Below are positions 23,036 through 27,770 of a stretch of 27,770 nt of DNA, piece by piece. This stretch comes from a virus: IMG/VR virus record IMGVR_UViG_3300042868_004482, positions 1 to 27,770 of that record; one strand, written 5' to 3'. The translations under genes were made by a program, and so were the position numbers. Within the stretch, counting starts at the first letter, position 1; each line of letters begins with the position of its first letter. The notes beneath the pieces are model-generated. The model saw only the letters and a list, made by a program, of their open reading frames with translations. It ran no database searches and had not been told where the DNA came from.

Positions 23036-23111
23036 CACTCCAACTCCGCTATCAGCTAAACAAGCGCTGATTAACGCTAGACGATACGCGCAGCGCTTGC
23101 GCGATAAGTAG
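23013..23111 (+). CDS. small basic ORF after the spanins, 32 aa
   Basis: ATG 23013 overlaps the Rz 3' end and follows CGGGA at usable spacing. The peptide (MPSKLRDNTPTPLSAKQA, ending RRYAQRLRDK) is basic and helical in its second half. It ends on the terminator. Small ORFs at this place occur in other phages, but no function is known. It may be a chance reading frame. Confidence 0.45.
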   Translation: MPSKLRDNTPTPLSAKQALINARRYAQRLRDK

Positions 23112-23127
23112 CCCTCAAGCGAGGGCT
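23110..23127. terminator. bidirectional terminator between converging operons
   Basis: AGCCCTC (23110-23116) pairs with GAGGGCT (23121-23127) around AAGC. Plus-strand lysis genes end at 23111, and the minus-strand gene stop is at 23115-23117, inside the loop. T-runs are short, so efficiency may be moderate. Confidence 0.7.
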
Positions 23128-23531
23128 TTCATCTTCACATAATCACGACTGGACAGCCTGACATTGCGGCAGGCTTCTGTTACTGTCATTCCATCAGACA
23201 CTAGCGAAACCACCATCTGATAACGCTCAGCAAATGACTTGTTGCTGCGCGGTGTTGGCTTTGACAATCCAAGCTTGCGCTTAGTCTGCGCAACTGTTGA
23301 ATAGTTAAAGTCGGTCAGTTGAATAATGCGTTTAACTGTTGCGCCTGAATGAAGCAGGCTAACTATGACCGACTCAATACTGCCACTGTGCGTAAACGGT
23401 ATGGCGTATTGGTCAAGCGTTGCCAGCACTTGCAGTAAAGTCATTTCCATCTTGTCTGCTATAACTTCAATCGGCACATCTTCATCAGCTAATCCGCAAA
23501 TTAGCATGTCATCGTTTGTTTCGTATTTCAT
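23115..23531 (-). CDS. protein of three consecutive helix-turn-helix units, 138 aa
   Basis: Starts at 23531, overlapping the upstream HTH gene by 23 bp. Three helix-turn-helix-like segments can be read: about residues 14-40 (LADEDVPIEVIADKMEMTLL), 62-90 (SGATVKRIIQLTDFNYST) and 112-137 (SDGMTVTEACRNVRLSSRD). The second resembles the second unit of the neighbouring protein. There is no other domain. A DNA-binding regulator of phage genes is likely; the target is unknown. It is last in the minus-strand array. Confidence 0.7.
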   Translation of the reverse strand: MKYETNDDMLICGLADEDVPIEVIADKMEMTLLQVLATLDQYAIPFTHSGSIESVIVSLLHSGATVKRIIQLTDFNYSTVAQTKRKLGLSKPTPRSNKSFAERYQMVVSLVSDGMTVTEACRNVRLSSRDYVKMKALA

Positions 23532-23838
23532 TGTTTGTCATTCCTAATTCCCAACATAATGTTCTGACGTAACGCATTGAACGCCCCGTTCTTTCGACTA
23601 TAGCTTTATAGCTTGCTCCTGATTCGCGCAGCTTTATAATCTCAGGCTTCTTAGAGTTGCAATCGATAATCCCCCGCTCTCTAAGTAGCCGCAACTCTCT
23701 ATCTGCCGTTGACTCGCTGCATCCGACAATCTTAGCTGCATCTGCTGCCGACTTCCCGCTGACTAGCAAATCAACCAGTTGCGCCTTGTTAATTTGACCT
23801 CTTGCGAATGATGGTATGGCGGTGATGATGGCGTTCAT
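23509..23838 (-). CDS. protein of two helix-turn-helix units, 109 aa
   Basis: Starts at 23838 in a CTATGA overlap with the upstream membrane peptide. Two helix-turn-helix segments are visible: about residues 27-52 (SGKSAADAAKIVGCSESTAD) and 70-95 (ESGASYKAIVERTGRSMRYV). Both follow the sequence of a turn preceded by Ser-Gly, as in resolvase/homeodomain-like HTHs. Paired with the adjacent 138-residue protein, it is probably a DNA-binding regulator. Confidence 0.72.
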   Translation of the reverse strand: MNAIITAIPSFARGQINKAQLVDLLVSGKSAADAAKIVGCSESTADRELRLLRERGIIDCNSKKPEIIKLRESGASYKAIVERTGRSMRYVRTLCWELGMTNNEIRNKR

Positions 23839-23963
23839 AGCGAAACCACCAAAGCAATCGCAAAAACCAACACCGCAGCAAGCATCGCATAAGACCTGAT
23901 AAGCTGCCTGTAATATGCCTTGCGCTGCTGTTGTCGAGTAAGCCAGTAATTTGGTCTAATCAT
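23835..23963 (-). CDS. single-span membrane peptide, 42 aa
   Basis: ATG 23963 overlaps the upstream gene end, and TGA 23837-23835 overlaps the next ATG. A basic N-terminus (RPNYWLTRQQQRKAYYRQL) precedes a transmembrane helix (MLAAVLVFAIALVVSL). Overlap coupling at both ends supports expression. Function is unknown. Confidence 0.6.
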   Translation of the reverse strand: MIRPNYWLTRQQQRKAYYRQLIRSYAMLAAVLVFAIALVVSL

Positions 23964-24057
23964 TATTTTTATGCTCCAAGTTATGTATCAACTGCGCCAC
24001 ACCGATGATTGCGGCGATTAGTGCTGCGAAAAGTAGTAGACCTAGCCAGTTGTTCAT
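23956..24057 (-). CDS. single-span membrane peptide, 33 aa
   Basis: ATG 24057 lies in an ATGA overlap with the upstream gene. An N-terminal transmembrane helix (WLGLLLFAALIAAIIGVA) is followed by a polar tail (HNLEHKNND). It is a typical tiny early-region membrane peptide with unknown function. Confidence 0.55.
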   Translation of the reverse strand: MNNWLGLLLFAALIAAIIGVAQLIHNLEHKNND

Positions 24058-24227
24058 GACCAAATCCACCATAAAATATAAGTAGGCCAAGCAACAATCA
24101 AAAAGCAAAACGACAAGACGATGAATAAATCAAACGGGTTGTTTATTCCTTGTCTATCAGACTTAAAAACTCCGCACAAGAAAAACAAAACTGTCAGTGT
24201 TAAATTAATTTTTAACAAAATATCCAT
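24054..24227 (-). CDS. two-span membrane protein, 57 aa
   Basis: ATG 24227 overlaps the preceding stop as TAATG. Two hydrophobic helices (INLTLTVLFFLCGVF and LFIVLSFCFLIVAWPTYILW) are joined by a polar loop with SDRQGINN. It is AT-richer than its neighbours. Function unknown. Confidence 0.6.
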   Translation of the reverse strand: MDILLKINLTLTVLFFLCGVFKSDRQGINNPFDLFIVLSFCFLIVAWPTYILWWIWS

Positions 24228-24412
24228 TACGCTTCCTCCAAAAGTTTTACGACCTTAGCCGCCTTATGGTGAACAAAGTCACCGTTAACCAATGCAAAGC
24301 CATTTGCACAAGGTCTTGCTGCAACTTCTTTCTGCGTCTTCCTAATCCGAATCAGCACAGGCTTAGGCTTGTACGTTGGCTTTATTTCAAATACTGCGTT
24401 AGGGTTAATCAT
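24227..24412 (-). CDS. small basic hypothetical protein, 61 aa
   Basis: ATG 24412 follows GGTGGA at good spacing. A Lys/Arg/Pro-rich first half (KPTYKPKPVLIRIRKTQKE) is followed by a beta-like CANGFALVNGDFVHH segment and a helical end. No family recognised. Gene-dense context supports it. Confidence 0.6.
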   Translation of the reverse strand: MINPNAVFEIKPTYKPKPVLIRIRKTQKEVAARPCANGFALVNGDFVHHKAAKVVKLLEEA

Positions 24413-24413
24413 T

Positions 24414-24596
24414 TTATTCCACCCTCAATACGCTACAAGGCGAATCAACATCAACAATTTCCATATCATCAGGCAGCGCGTTGTGGCGCTCAAGGTCTGC
24501 TCTGACGTCCCAAGTTACGCGCAGCTTTGTTGGTAGCTGCATGTGTGTTAGGGTGTATTCTTCGATGGCTTGGTTTAGGTGGTGTTTGATGTTCAT
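24414..24596 (-). CDS. small hypothetical protein, 60 aa
   Basis: ATG 24596 lies in an ATGA overlap with the upstream gene. The protein begins with a helix (NIKHHLNQAIEEYTLTH), then a strand (KLRVTWDVRADL) and an acidic segment (PDDMEIVDVDS). Function not recognised. Confidence 0.6.
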   Translation of the reverse strand: MNIKHHLNQAIEEYTLTHMQLPTKLRVTWDVRADLERHNALPDDMEIVDVDSPCSVLRVE

Positions 24597-24814
24597 GGTC
24601 TGCCCTTCTTGTTACGCTGGCAATATGGCTTATCATTTACATATTTTGCAGCCATCTCGCTGCGTCGTTGCGCTTTGCGCTTTTGCCGCTTTGCTGTTTT
24701 CTTGTTTGCTGTTGGCTGATAGCCAAGATTTACCGAATCGCTTCGCGTAACTACATTTTCGCTTTGCATGCAAGCTGCTGATACAGCTATCGCCGCTAAT
24801 AATAATTTTTTCAT
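24593..24814 (-). CDS. small exported basic protein, 73 aa
   Basis: ATG 24814 overlaps the upstream stop. The N-terminus MKKLLLAAIAVSAAC is a signal peptide. A Cys follows, but Ser at -3 does not make a standard lipobox, so type I cleavage after VSA is as likely as lipidation. The remainder is very basic (KKTAKRQKRKAQRR) and could bind anionic cell-wall or lipid polymers. Confidence 0.6.
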   Translation of the reverse strand: MKKLLLAAIAVSAACMQSENVVTRSDSVNLGYQPTANKKTAKRQKRKAQRRSEMAAKYVNDKPYCQRNKKGRP

Positions 24815-25140
24815 AACTTAGCTCCAATCTCTGCGGCGGCTCGGACTATTGCGCGGCGGGTTGCGGAGCATGGGCAATCTTTGAATCTCTCTAAAACTGT
24901 CATATCATGGCTATCAACGTGTGTTTTATTGTCATCGATAAAAATATACAGTTCCAATTTAACCGCCAACCTAAACGCATCGCCATCATCATTAAGCGGA
25001 TTAAAAGAATCAATCGGCTTTTGGTGCTCGCTCAATCTGTATGTAAAACCACTGCAATCTTCATATTCATGGTCTAAAACAGTGATTCCCGCAGCCTTCG
25101 CCGCCAACTCAAGCAACTCTTTATCTGTGCGCTGTGTCAT
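24811..25140 (-). CDS. conserved phage protein with a DDGDA motif, 109 aa
   Basis: ATG 25140 is chosen because it overlaps the upstream stop (ATGA); an upstream non-ATG start is possible. The N-terminal helix DKELLELAAKAAGI and central FNPLNDDGDAFRLAVKLEL are hallmarks of a widespread family of uncharacterised phage proteins. The C-terminus ends TRRAIVRAAAEIGAKL. No biochemical role is known to me. Confidence 0.72.
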   Translation of the reverse strand: MTQRTDKELLELAAKAAGITVLDHEYEDCSGFTYRLSEHQKPIDSFNPLNDDGDAFRLAVKLELYIFIDDNKTHVDSHDMTVLERFKDCPCSATRRAIVRAAAEIGAKL

Positions 25141-25364
25141 ACCATCAACTCCCAAGCGTCAATCCGCTTTTGCGCTAGGTTCAAAACTTCTGCAACTGCT
25201 GGCTTTGATTGCGCCATTGCATGCCGCGCGTTTTCGCTGTAGCTCAATTGCATATCAAAGTTAAAGCGCCCCTGCTCGCACATCCAATCTGTTGCCGCGT
25301 AAAGTGCCAAGCGGTCTTGCGCTGCGATTACGCTGGTTTTGGCTTCTAAAAGAAACTTGCTCAT
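25137..25364 (-). CDS. small helical hypothetical protein, 75 aa
   Basis: ATG 25364 is used because it lies in an ATGA overlap with the upstream gene and follows GGTGG; a TTG five codons upstream is the alternative. The sequence is almost all helix, with two Trp (ATDWMCEQGRFNFD and IDAWELMV). No function recognised. Confidence 0.6.
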   Translation of the reverse strand: MSKFLLEAKTSVIAAQDRLALYAATDWMCEQGRFNFDMQLSYSENARHAMAQSKPAVAEVLNLAQKRIDAWELMV

Positions 25365-25462
25365 AACACGCACCACCAAATAAACAGGCTAACAGCAACA
25401 CAGCCAAGCCAGAAGGATGCAAAGGCTAAGCGCTCTGCGGTTGATTTGTCGTCGTATCTCAT
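25361..25462 (-). CDS. single-span membrane peptide with a consensus ribosome-binding site, 33 aa
   Basis: ATG 25462 follows GGAGGT at 5-nt spacing and overlaps the upstream stop. A polar start (MRYDDKSTAERLAFA) precedes one transmembrane helix (FWLGCVAVSLFIWWCVL). The strong start signal is the best evidence that these tiny membrane ORFs are genes. Confidence 0.62.
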   Translation of the reverse strand: MRYDDKSTAERLAFASFWLGCVAVSLFIWWCVL

Positions 25463-25650
25463 AAAACCTCCCTGTAAACGAGCCCAACATACGCGGCAAC
25501 AGTTACCGCAATCATTACGACGTAACAGCCTACAGCTAGCCAGTCGCGCTTTGGTTTTGGTGCTGCGCCGTTAATTTTGCACAGTGGCTTTTCTTGCATT
25601 TCCAGCTCTCCTGATTTTATCCGCTCGCTTGTATAATCAATGTAGTTCAT
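25459..25650 (-). CDS. C-terminally anchored membrane protein, 63 aa
   Basis: ATG 25650 follows GAGG; a GTG two codons upstream is possible. A soluble N-terminal 37 residues (with KPLCKINGAAPKPKRDW) lead to one transmembrane helix (VGCYVVMIAVTVAAYVGLV) and a short tail. It is the first gene after a 46-bp gap following the clamp-like gene. Function unknown. Confidence 0.6.
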   Translation of the reverse strand: MNYIDYTSERIKSGELEMQEKPLCKINGAAPKPKRDWLAVGCYVVMIAVTVAAYVGLVYREVL

Positions 25651-25696
25651 ATGCACCTCGAAAAGTGCCAGACAGCTTACTTGGCTTGATTGATAG

Positions 25697-26254
25697 TTAC
25701 AGCCGCATCGGCATTATGACAACTGTTGAGTCATACTCAACGCTTTGAATGTCAAAAATCAAGTGATTGTCTGCGCCATGCAGCTTTAAGTTGGTGCCGC
25801 CATAACGTTGGTTGCCAACAAGTTTGACCGCCTTATCAAGTAATGAAAGATATGTTGCATTAACTCCGACCTCCGCTGTTGGCTGAGCTAAATCACGTTT
25901 AATGACTTTTTGCCAATTAGGGTATCTGCCATCTTTTAATTTAAAGAACAGGCATCCAATTATTAAACCTAGCGAGCATTCAAAAAAAGCCACCCCAGAT
26001 TGCTTTTCTTCATCAAGTTCAAAATTTATTTTGTACGCCTTCCGCGGAATGGTGCCGATAACGTCAATAATGTAACCCGACTCGCTATCGTGAATTTCGT
26101 AATCAGCGTGGTTTACGAAAAGAGCGTGACCGTTTGTTGCAACGATATTTTCTCGTTCAACCATTACGCCATTTAGATACCATCTAATATCTCTTTTTGC
26201 TGCGAATAACTTTGCCGCCATAAATGGCTTTGCTAACACCGTAAATTTTTTCAT
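25697..26254 (-). CDS. shortened sliding-clamp-like protein (DnaN-related)
   Basis: 185 residues with landmarks of the bacterial DNA polymerase III beta clamp in the correct order. WYLNGV at 25-30 resembles YYLNGM of DnaN. VATNGHAL at 38-45 resembles VATDGHRL. IPRKAY at 69-74 matches a PRK segment. LKDGRYPNWQKVI at 106-118 resembles VDGRFPDYRRVL. VGVNATYLSLLDKAVK at 129-144 resembles GFNVSYVLDVLNALK. The protein ends in VIMPMRL, as DnaN ends in VVMPMRL. It is half the size of a 366-residue clamp, so domain I and part of domain III are missing. It could be a phage processivity factor or a competitor of the host clamp. ATG 26254 overlaps the upstream gene. Confidence 0.65.
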   Translation of the reverse strand: MKKFTVLAKPFMAAKLFAAKRDIRWYLNGVMVERENIVATNGHALFVNHADYEIHDSESGYIIDVIGTIPRKAYKINFELDEEKQSGVAFFECSLGLIIGCLFFKLKDGRYPNWQKVIKRDLAQPTAEVGVNATYLSLLDKAVKLVGNQRYGGTNLKLHGADNHLIFDIQSVEYDSTVVIMPMRL

Positions 26255-26592
26255 TTTGCATCTCCAGTATTGTTTAAACTCTGCACGTGTTGCAGGGCTT
26301 GTGTTAGTTTTTCATCAGTTGCGCAAACACAATGCGATATAGTTGCGTCGCTCATCAGGTGGAATCTGGACAGTTTAACGCCGCCACTGTCGATTTGCAG
26401 CCACATCCATTCAAGACCGTTGGCCGCGTTGAAATATTCAACCTCAAAGCATAACTGAGCCAGCACATCATAAAACGCCGCTGTGCGTCCGTTATGGGCT
26501 AGCACCAGCCACTGCCTGCGCTTAGCTGGCGATAATCGACGGAATGAGCGGTCTGCGATTCCGATTTTGTTGCATAGGTCTTTTTGTTTCAT
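26251..26592 (-). CDS. first gene of the operated minus-strand operon, 113 aa
   Basis: ATG 26592 follows GGAG at 7-nt spacing and lies 33 bp after the promoter -10. The N-terminus (KDLCNKIGIADRSFRRLSPA) could be a short helix-turn-helix. The middle is alpha/beta (NAANGLEWMWLQIDSGGVKL), and the C-terminus is polar. Not recognised. Being promoter-proximal and coupled to the clamp-like gene suggests a linked role in replication or its control, by inference only. Confidence 0.65.
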   Translation of the reverse strand: MKQKDLCNKIGIADRSFRRLSPAKRRQWLVLAHNGRTAAFYDVLAQLCFEVEYFNAANGLEWMWLQIDSGGVKLSRFHLMSDATISHCVCATDEKLTQALQHVQSLNNTGDAK

Positions 26593-26624
26593 TCTGTTCT
26601 CCGGTTTGTTGTTTCGATGGACTT

Positions 26625-26653
26625 AATATAGTGCGGCCATTTCTGGCCGTCAA
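26625..26653 (-). promoter_or_regulatory. strong sigma70 promoter of the minus-strand operon
   Basis: On the minus strand TTGACG (26653-26648) and TATATT (26630-26625) are exactly 17 bp apart, five of six matches each. Transcription is predicted to start near 26618 and read the 26592 gene and those below it. Confidence 0.8.
26634..26649. promoter_or_regulatory. operator-like dyad between -35 and -10
   Basis: CGGCCA (26634-26639) and TGGCCG (26644-26649) form a perfect 6-bp inverted repeat with a 4-bp spacer. It fills most of the promoter spacer and two bases of the -35. A repressor dimer bound here would block RNA polymerase. The cognate protein is not identified. Confidence 0.6.
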
Positions 26654-26683
26654 TATTATTTTCAATTATTTTTTCATAGCCAC

Positions 26684-26706
26684 AAAAAACCCGCCTAAGC
26701 GGGTTT
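26684..26706 (-). terminator. intrinsic terminator upstream of the operator
   Basis: On the minus strand AAACCCGC pairs with GCGGGTTT around TTAG, followed by TTTTTT. It ends transcription of the 27711-26695 genes before the next promoter. The stop of the 26695 gene lies in its loop. Confidence 0.88.
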
Positions 26707-26844
26707 CTTAAATTCTCTACAAATCACAACCACAACATCGCCGATACGCTCATAAGCTCGCATCTTGTCAAATGGCAACTTGCTGCAATCGTCTTTCTTT
26801 TTGACGCATGACATGCACATACTGCCTTTTGGTTGGTGGGTCAT
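26695..26844 (-). CDS. small Cys-rich phage protein, 49 aa
   Basis: ATG 26844 is chosen for its ATGA overlap with the upstream gene. Cysteines at CMSC, DDC and ICREF, with KLPFDKM between, match a common uncharacterised phage protein that probably binds a metal through four cysteines. It ends in the terminator. Metal binding is inferred from Cys spacing. Confidence 0.65.
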   Translation of the reverse strand: MTHQPKGSMCMSCVKKKDDCSKLPFDKMRAYERIGDVVVVICREFKKPA

Positions 26845-27302
26845 TCGCCTAGCTCCTTCGTCAACTCCTCCGCCCACAAGCTCATATAACTAACACCATC
26901 AAGCAAGCTATCCTGGTGCAGTCTATCCGGTGAGCTGTACTGTCTCACAAGCTTTACCATCGCCAGCAGCAAGCAAACATCAGAGCCAGTTAACGACTTG
27001 CCAGTTGCCGCATTAAACGCATCAGCAGCCGCTGCAAAGCTCCTTTCGCCTGTCCCGCTAGCATCGTACTGCTTGCCGCGTTCAGTTTGCACTCTGAGGC
27101 ATTCAGATAGGTATTCTGCGGATGTTTTTGGTGCCAGCTCTGCTAATGTGCTCGGCTGCTTTATTCCGTGAATAGCGCAGCCAGCATTGCCTAATCCGCT
27201 GTTTAGTTTTATTTCTCTTTGTTCGTCGTAATGCAATCCATCACCTCCATTCTGCGCTATAGCGCTGATTCTATCGTCTGTTGGCCAGTCTATCGATTTC
27301 AT
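26841..27302 (-). CDS. DUF6378-type phage protein, 153 aa
   Basis: The C-terminal 85 residues carry ERGKQYDASGTGERSF, DAFNAATGKSLTGSDVCLLL and LHQDSLLDGVSYMSLWAEEL, the conserved blocks of DUF6378 proteins encoded by many phages. The helical GKQYD...D pattern recalls MazG-like nucleotide pyrophosphatases, but this link is my inference. The N-terminal 65 residues are variable. Overlaps neighbours at both ends. Confidence 0.75.
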   Translation of the reverse strand: MKSIDWPTDDRISAIAQNGGDGLHYDEQREIKLNSGLGNAGCAIHGIKQPSTLAELAPKTSAEYLSECLRVQTERGKQYDASGTGERSFAAAADAFNAATGKSLTGSDVCLLLAMVKLVRQYSSPDRLHQDSLLDGVSYMSLWAEELTKELGE

Positions 27303-27523
27303 TCCTCCGCCTTAATCTCTGTCCTGTTAAATTCTCTGATAATTTCACAATGAGCCGCTGTCGCTTCTTTCCAGCACATACTTGCAATATCGCTTCCTTG
27401 CTTGCACCATTCAAATTGCACCACAGCTTTTTCTATCTGCTCTGCGCTGCATCTATACTCATAAACTCGCTCACAACCCGCAATAAATGCAATGGCTGTG
27501 ATTATTGCTGTTTTTGCTTTCAT
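27299..27523 (-). CDS. small lipoprotein, 74 aa
   Basis: ATG 27523 is preferred for its overlap with the upstream stop. The signal MKAKTAIITAIAFIAGC ends in an exact lipobox IAGC, so Cys17 is probably lipidated. The mature part has four more cysteines (YRC, WCKQ, MCWK, HCE), which may form disulfides in the periplasm. A surface role such as exclusion is possible but unsupported. Confidence 0.68.
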   Translation of the reverse strand: MKAKTAIITAIAFIAGCERVYEYRCSAEQIEKAVVQFEWCKQGSDIASMCWKEATAAHCEIIREFNRTEIKAEE

Positions 27524-27711
27524 TCCGCCACCACCCATTTAAACTCAGGAAATTTACCATCTAACCAAAAACCCGTGCCGCTCGGCGCTTTCGGCATATT
27601 CGGCACCACTGCAACGCAGCAATCACAAAGCATCCGATAGCCGCCAAGATGGTCGGTATGCTTCACTGTGTCGCAGCCATCGCACATAAACTCATCGTCG
27701 CTTAATTCCAC
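27520..27711 (-). CDS. small zinc-ribbon protein, 63 aa
   Basis: GTG 27711 is preferred because GGAG lies 6 nt upstream; TTG 27723 and ATG 27687 are in the same frame. Two CxxC pairs (CDGC and CDCC, 19 residues apart) form a likely zinc ribbon, followed by GFWLDGKFPEFKWVV. Function unknown. Confidence 0.62.
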   Translation of the reverse strand: MELSDDEFMCDGCDTVKHTDHLGGYRMLCDCCVAVVPNMPKAPSGTGFWLDGKFPEFKWVVAE

Positions 27712-27721
27712 AAGTAACTCC

Positions 27722-27740
27722 AAAAGCGCCCGAAGGCGCT
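27722..27740 (-). terminator. intrinsic terminator with TTCG tetraloop
   Basis: On the minus strand AGCGCC (27740-27735), loop TTCG, GGCGCT (27730-27725), then TTTT. It overlaps the ribosome-binding region of the 27711 gene, so it may limit read-through into that gene. Confidence 0.75.
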
Positions 27741-27751
27741 AGGTTGATTGA

Positions 27752-27770
27752 TTAAAAGTCAGGCATGTTA
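27752..27770 (-). CDS. possible 3' end of an upstream gene
   Basis: The minus strand reads Asn-Met-Pro-Asp-Phe then TAA (27754-27752) shortly before the terminator. Only a few codons are visible, so identity and even the frame are uncertain. Confidence 0.3.

Noticed and set aside
22577-23038. Minus-strand open frame of 153 codons opposite Rz/Rz1
   Set aside because: The region is already doubly coding for spanins with clear signals; the antisense frame shows no recognisable domain or ribosome-binding site.
27281-27640. Plus-strand open frame of 119 codons
   Set aside because: It lies opposite three coupled minus-strand genes with lipobox, zinc-ribbon and DUF6378 features and has no start signal.
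1-27770. CRISPR array, tRNA, integrase, transposase, reverse transcriptase or diversity-generating repeat
   Set aside because: No repeat-spacer pattern, cloverleaf, attachment core, or relevant enzyme motifs were found on either strand; the only sizeable repeat I noticed is in the 18445 fibre gene.

Overview
The window is part of a tailed, double-stranded DNA bacteriophage genome, or a prophage of that type. I see no host chromosomal gene, integrase, tRNA or rRNA. The virion genes follow the order of Salmonella phage P22: small terminase, large terminase, portal, scaffold, coat, gp4, gp10, needle position, three ejection proteins, then receptor-binding proteins. This predicts a short-tailed, headful-packaging virion. 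The Rz/Rz1 spanin pair shows a Gram-negative host, and the moderate GC and signal peptides fit a gammaproteobacterium, but the host genus cannot be told from the sequence.

Layout, plus strand: 15-1146 holds five small early-type genes ending in a terminator. 1209-7485 holds terminase, portal, scaffold and coat, ending in a terminator. 7561-9618 encodes a gp4-like connector and a repeat-rich fibre. 9619-9930 is a gene-free stretch with a promoter, several perfectly paired helices including an H-type pseudoknot, and a strong terminator; I read it as a candidate structured RNA of about 215 nt. 9931-10726 holds a 24-residue basic peptide and three small membrane proteins. 10726-16422 holds gp10, a short protein resembling the N-terminus of the tail needle, and the ejection proteins. 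16516-21845 is a five-gene receptor-binding cassette with two head-binding anchors and a beta-helix tailspike. 21855-23111 is the lysis cassette (muralytic enzyme, holin, Rz with nested Rz1, and a small basic ORF).

Layout, minus strand: from 27770 down to 23115 runs a compact array of about 18 small genes, most joined by ATGA or TAATG overlaps. It converges on the lysis cassette at a shared terminator at about 23110. It has one clear promoter (26625-26653) with a perfect dyad between -35 and -10. It encodes a shortened sliding-clamp-like protein, several one- or two-helix membrane proteins, small Cys-rich proteins, a lipoprotein, a DUF6378-type protein and two proteins built of consecutive helix-turn-helix units.

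Plus-strand blocks are separated by terminators followed within a few bases by host-type -10 elements sharing GCTA. Late transcription is therefore probably divided into several units read by host RNA polymerase. The most interesting element is the 9671-9887 candidate RNA. Next come the truncated needle-like plug, the mini-clamp, the dyad-controlled promoter and the two-anchor receptor-binding module.
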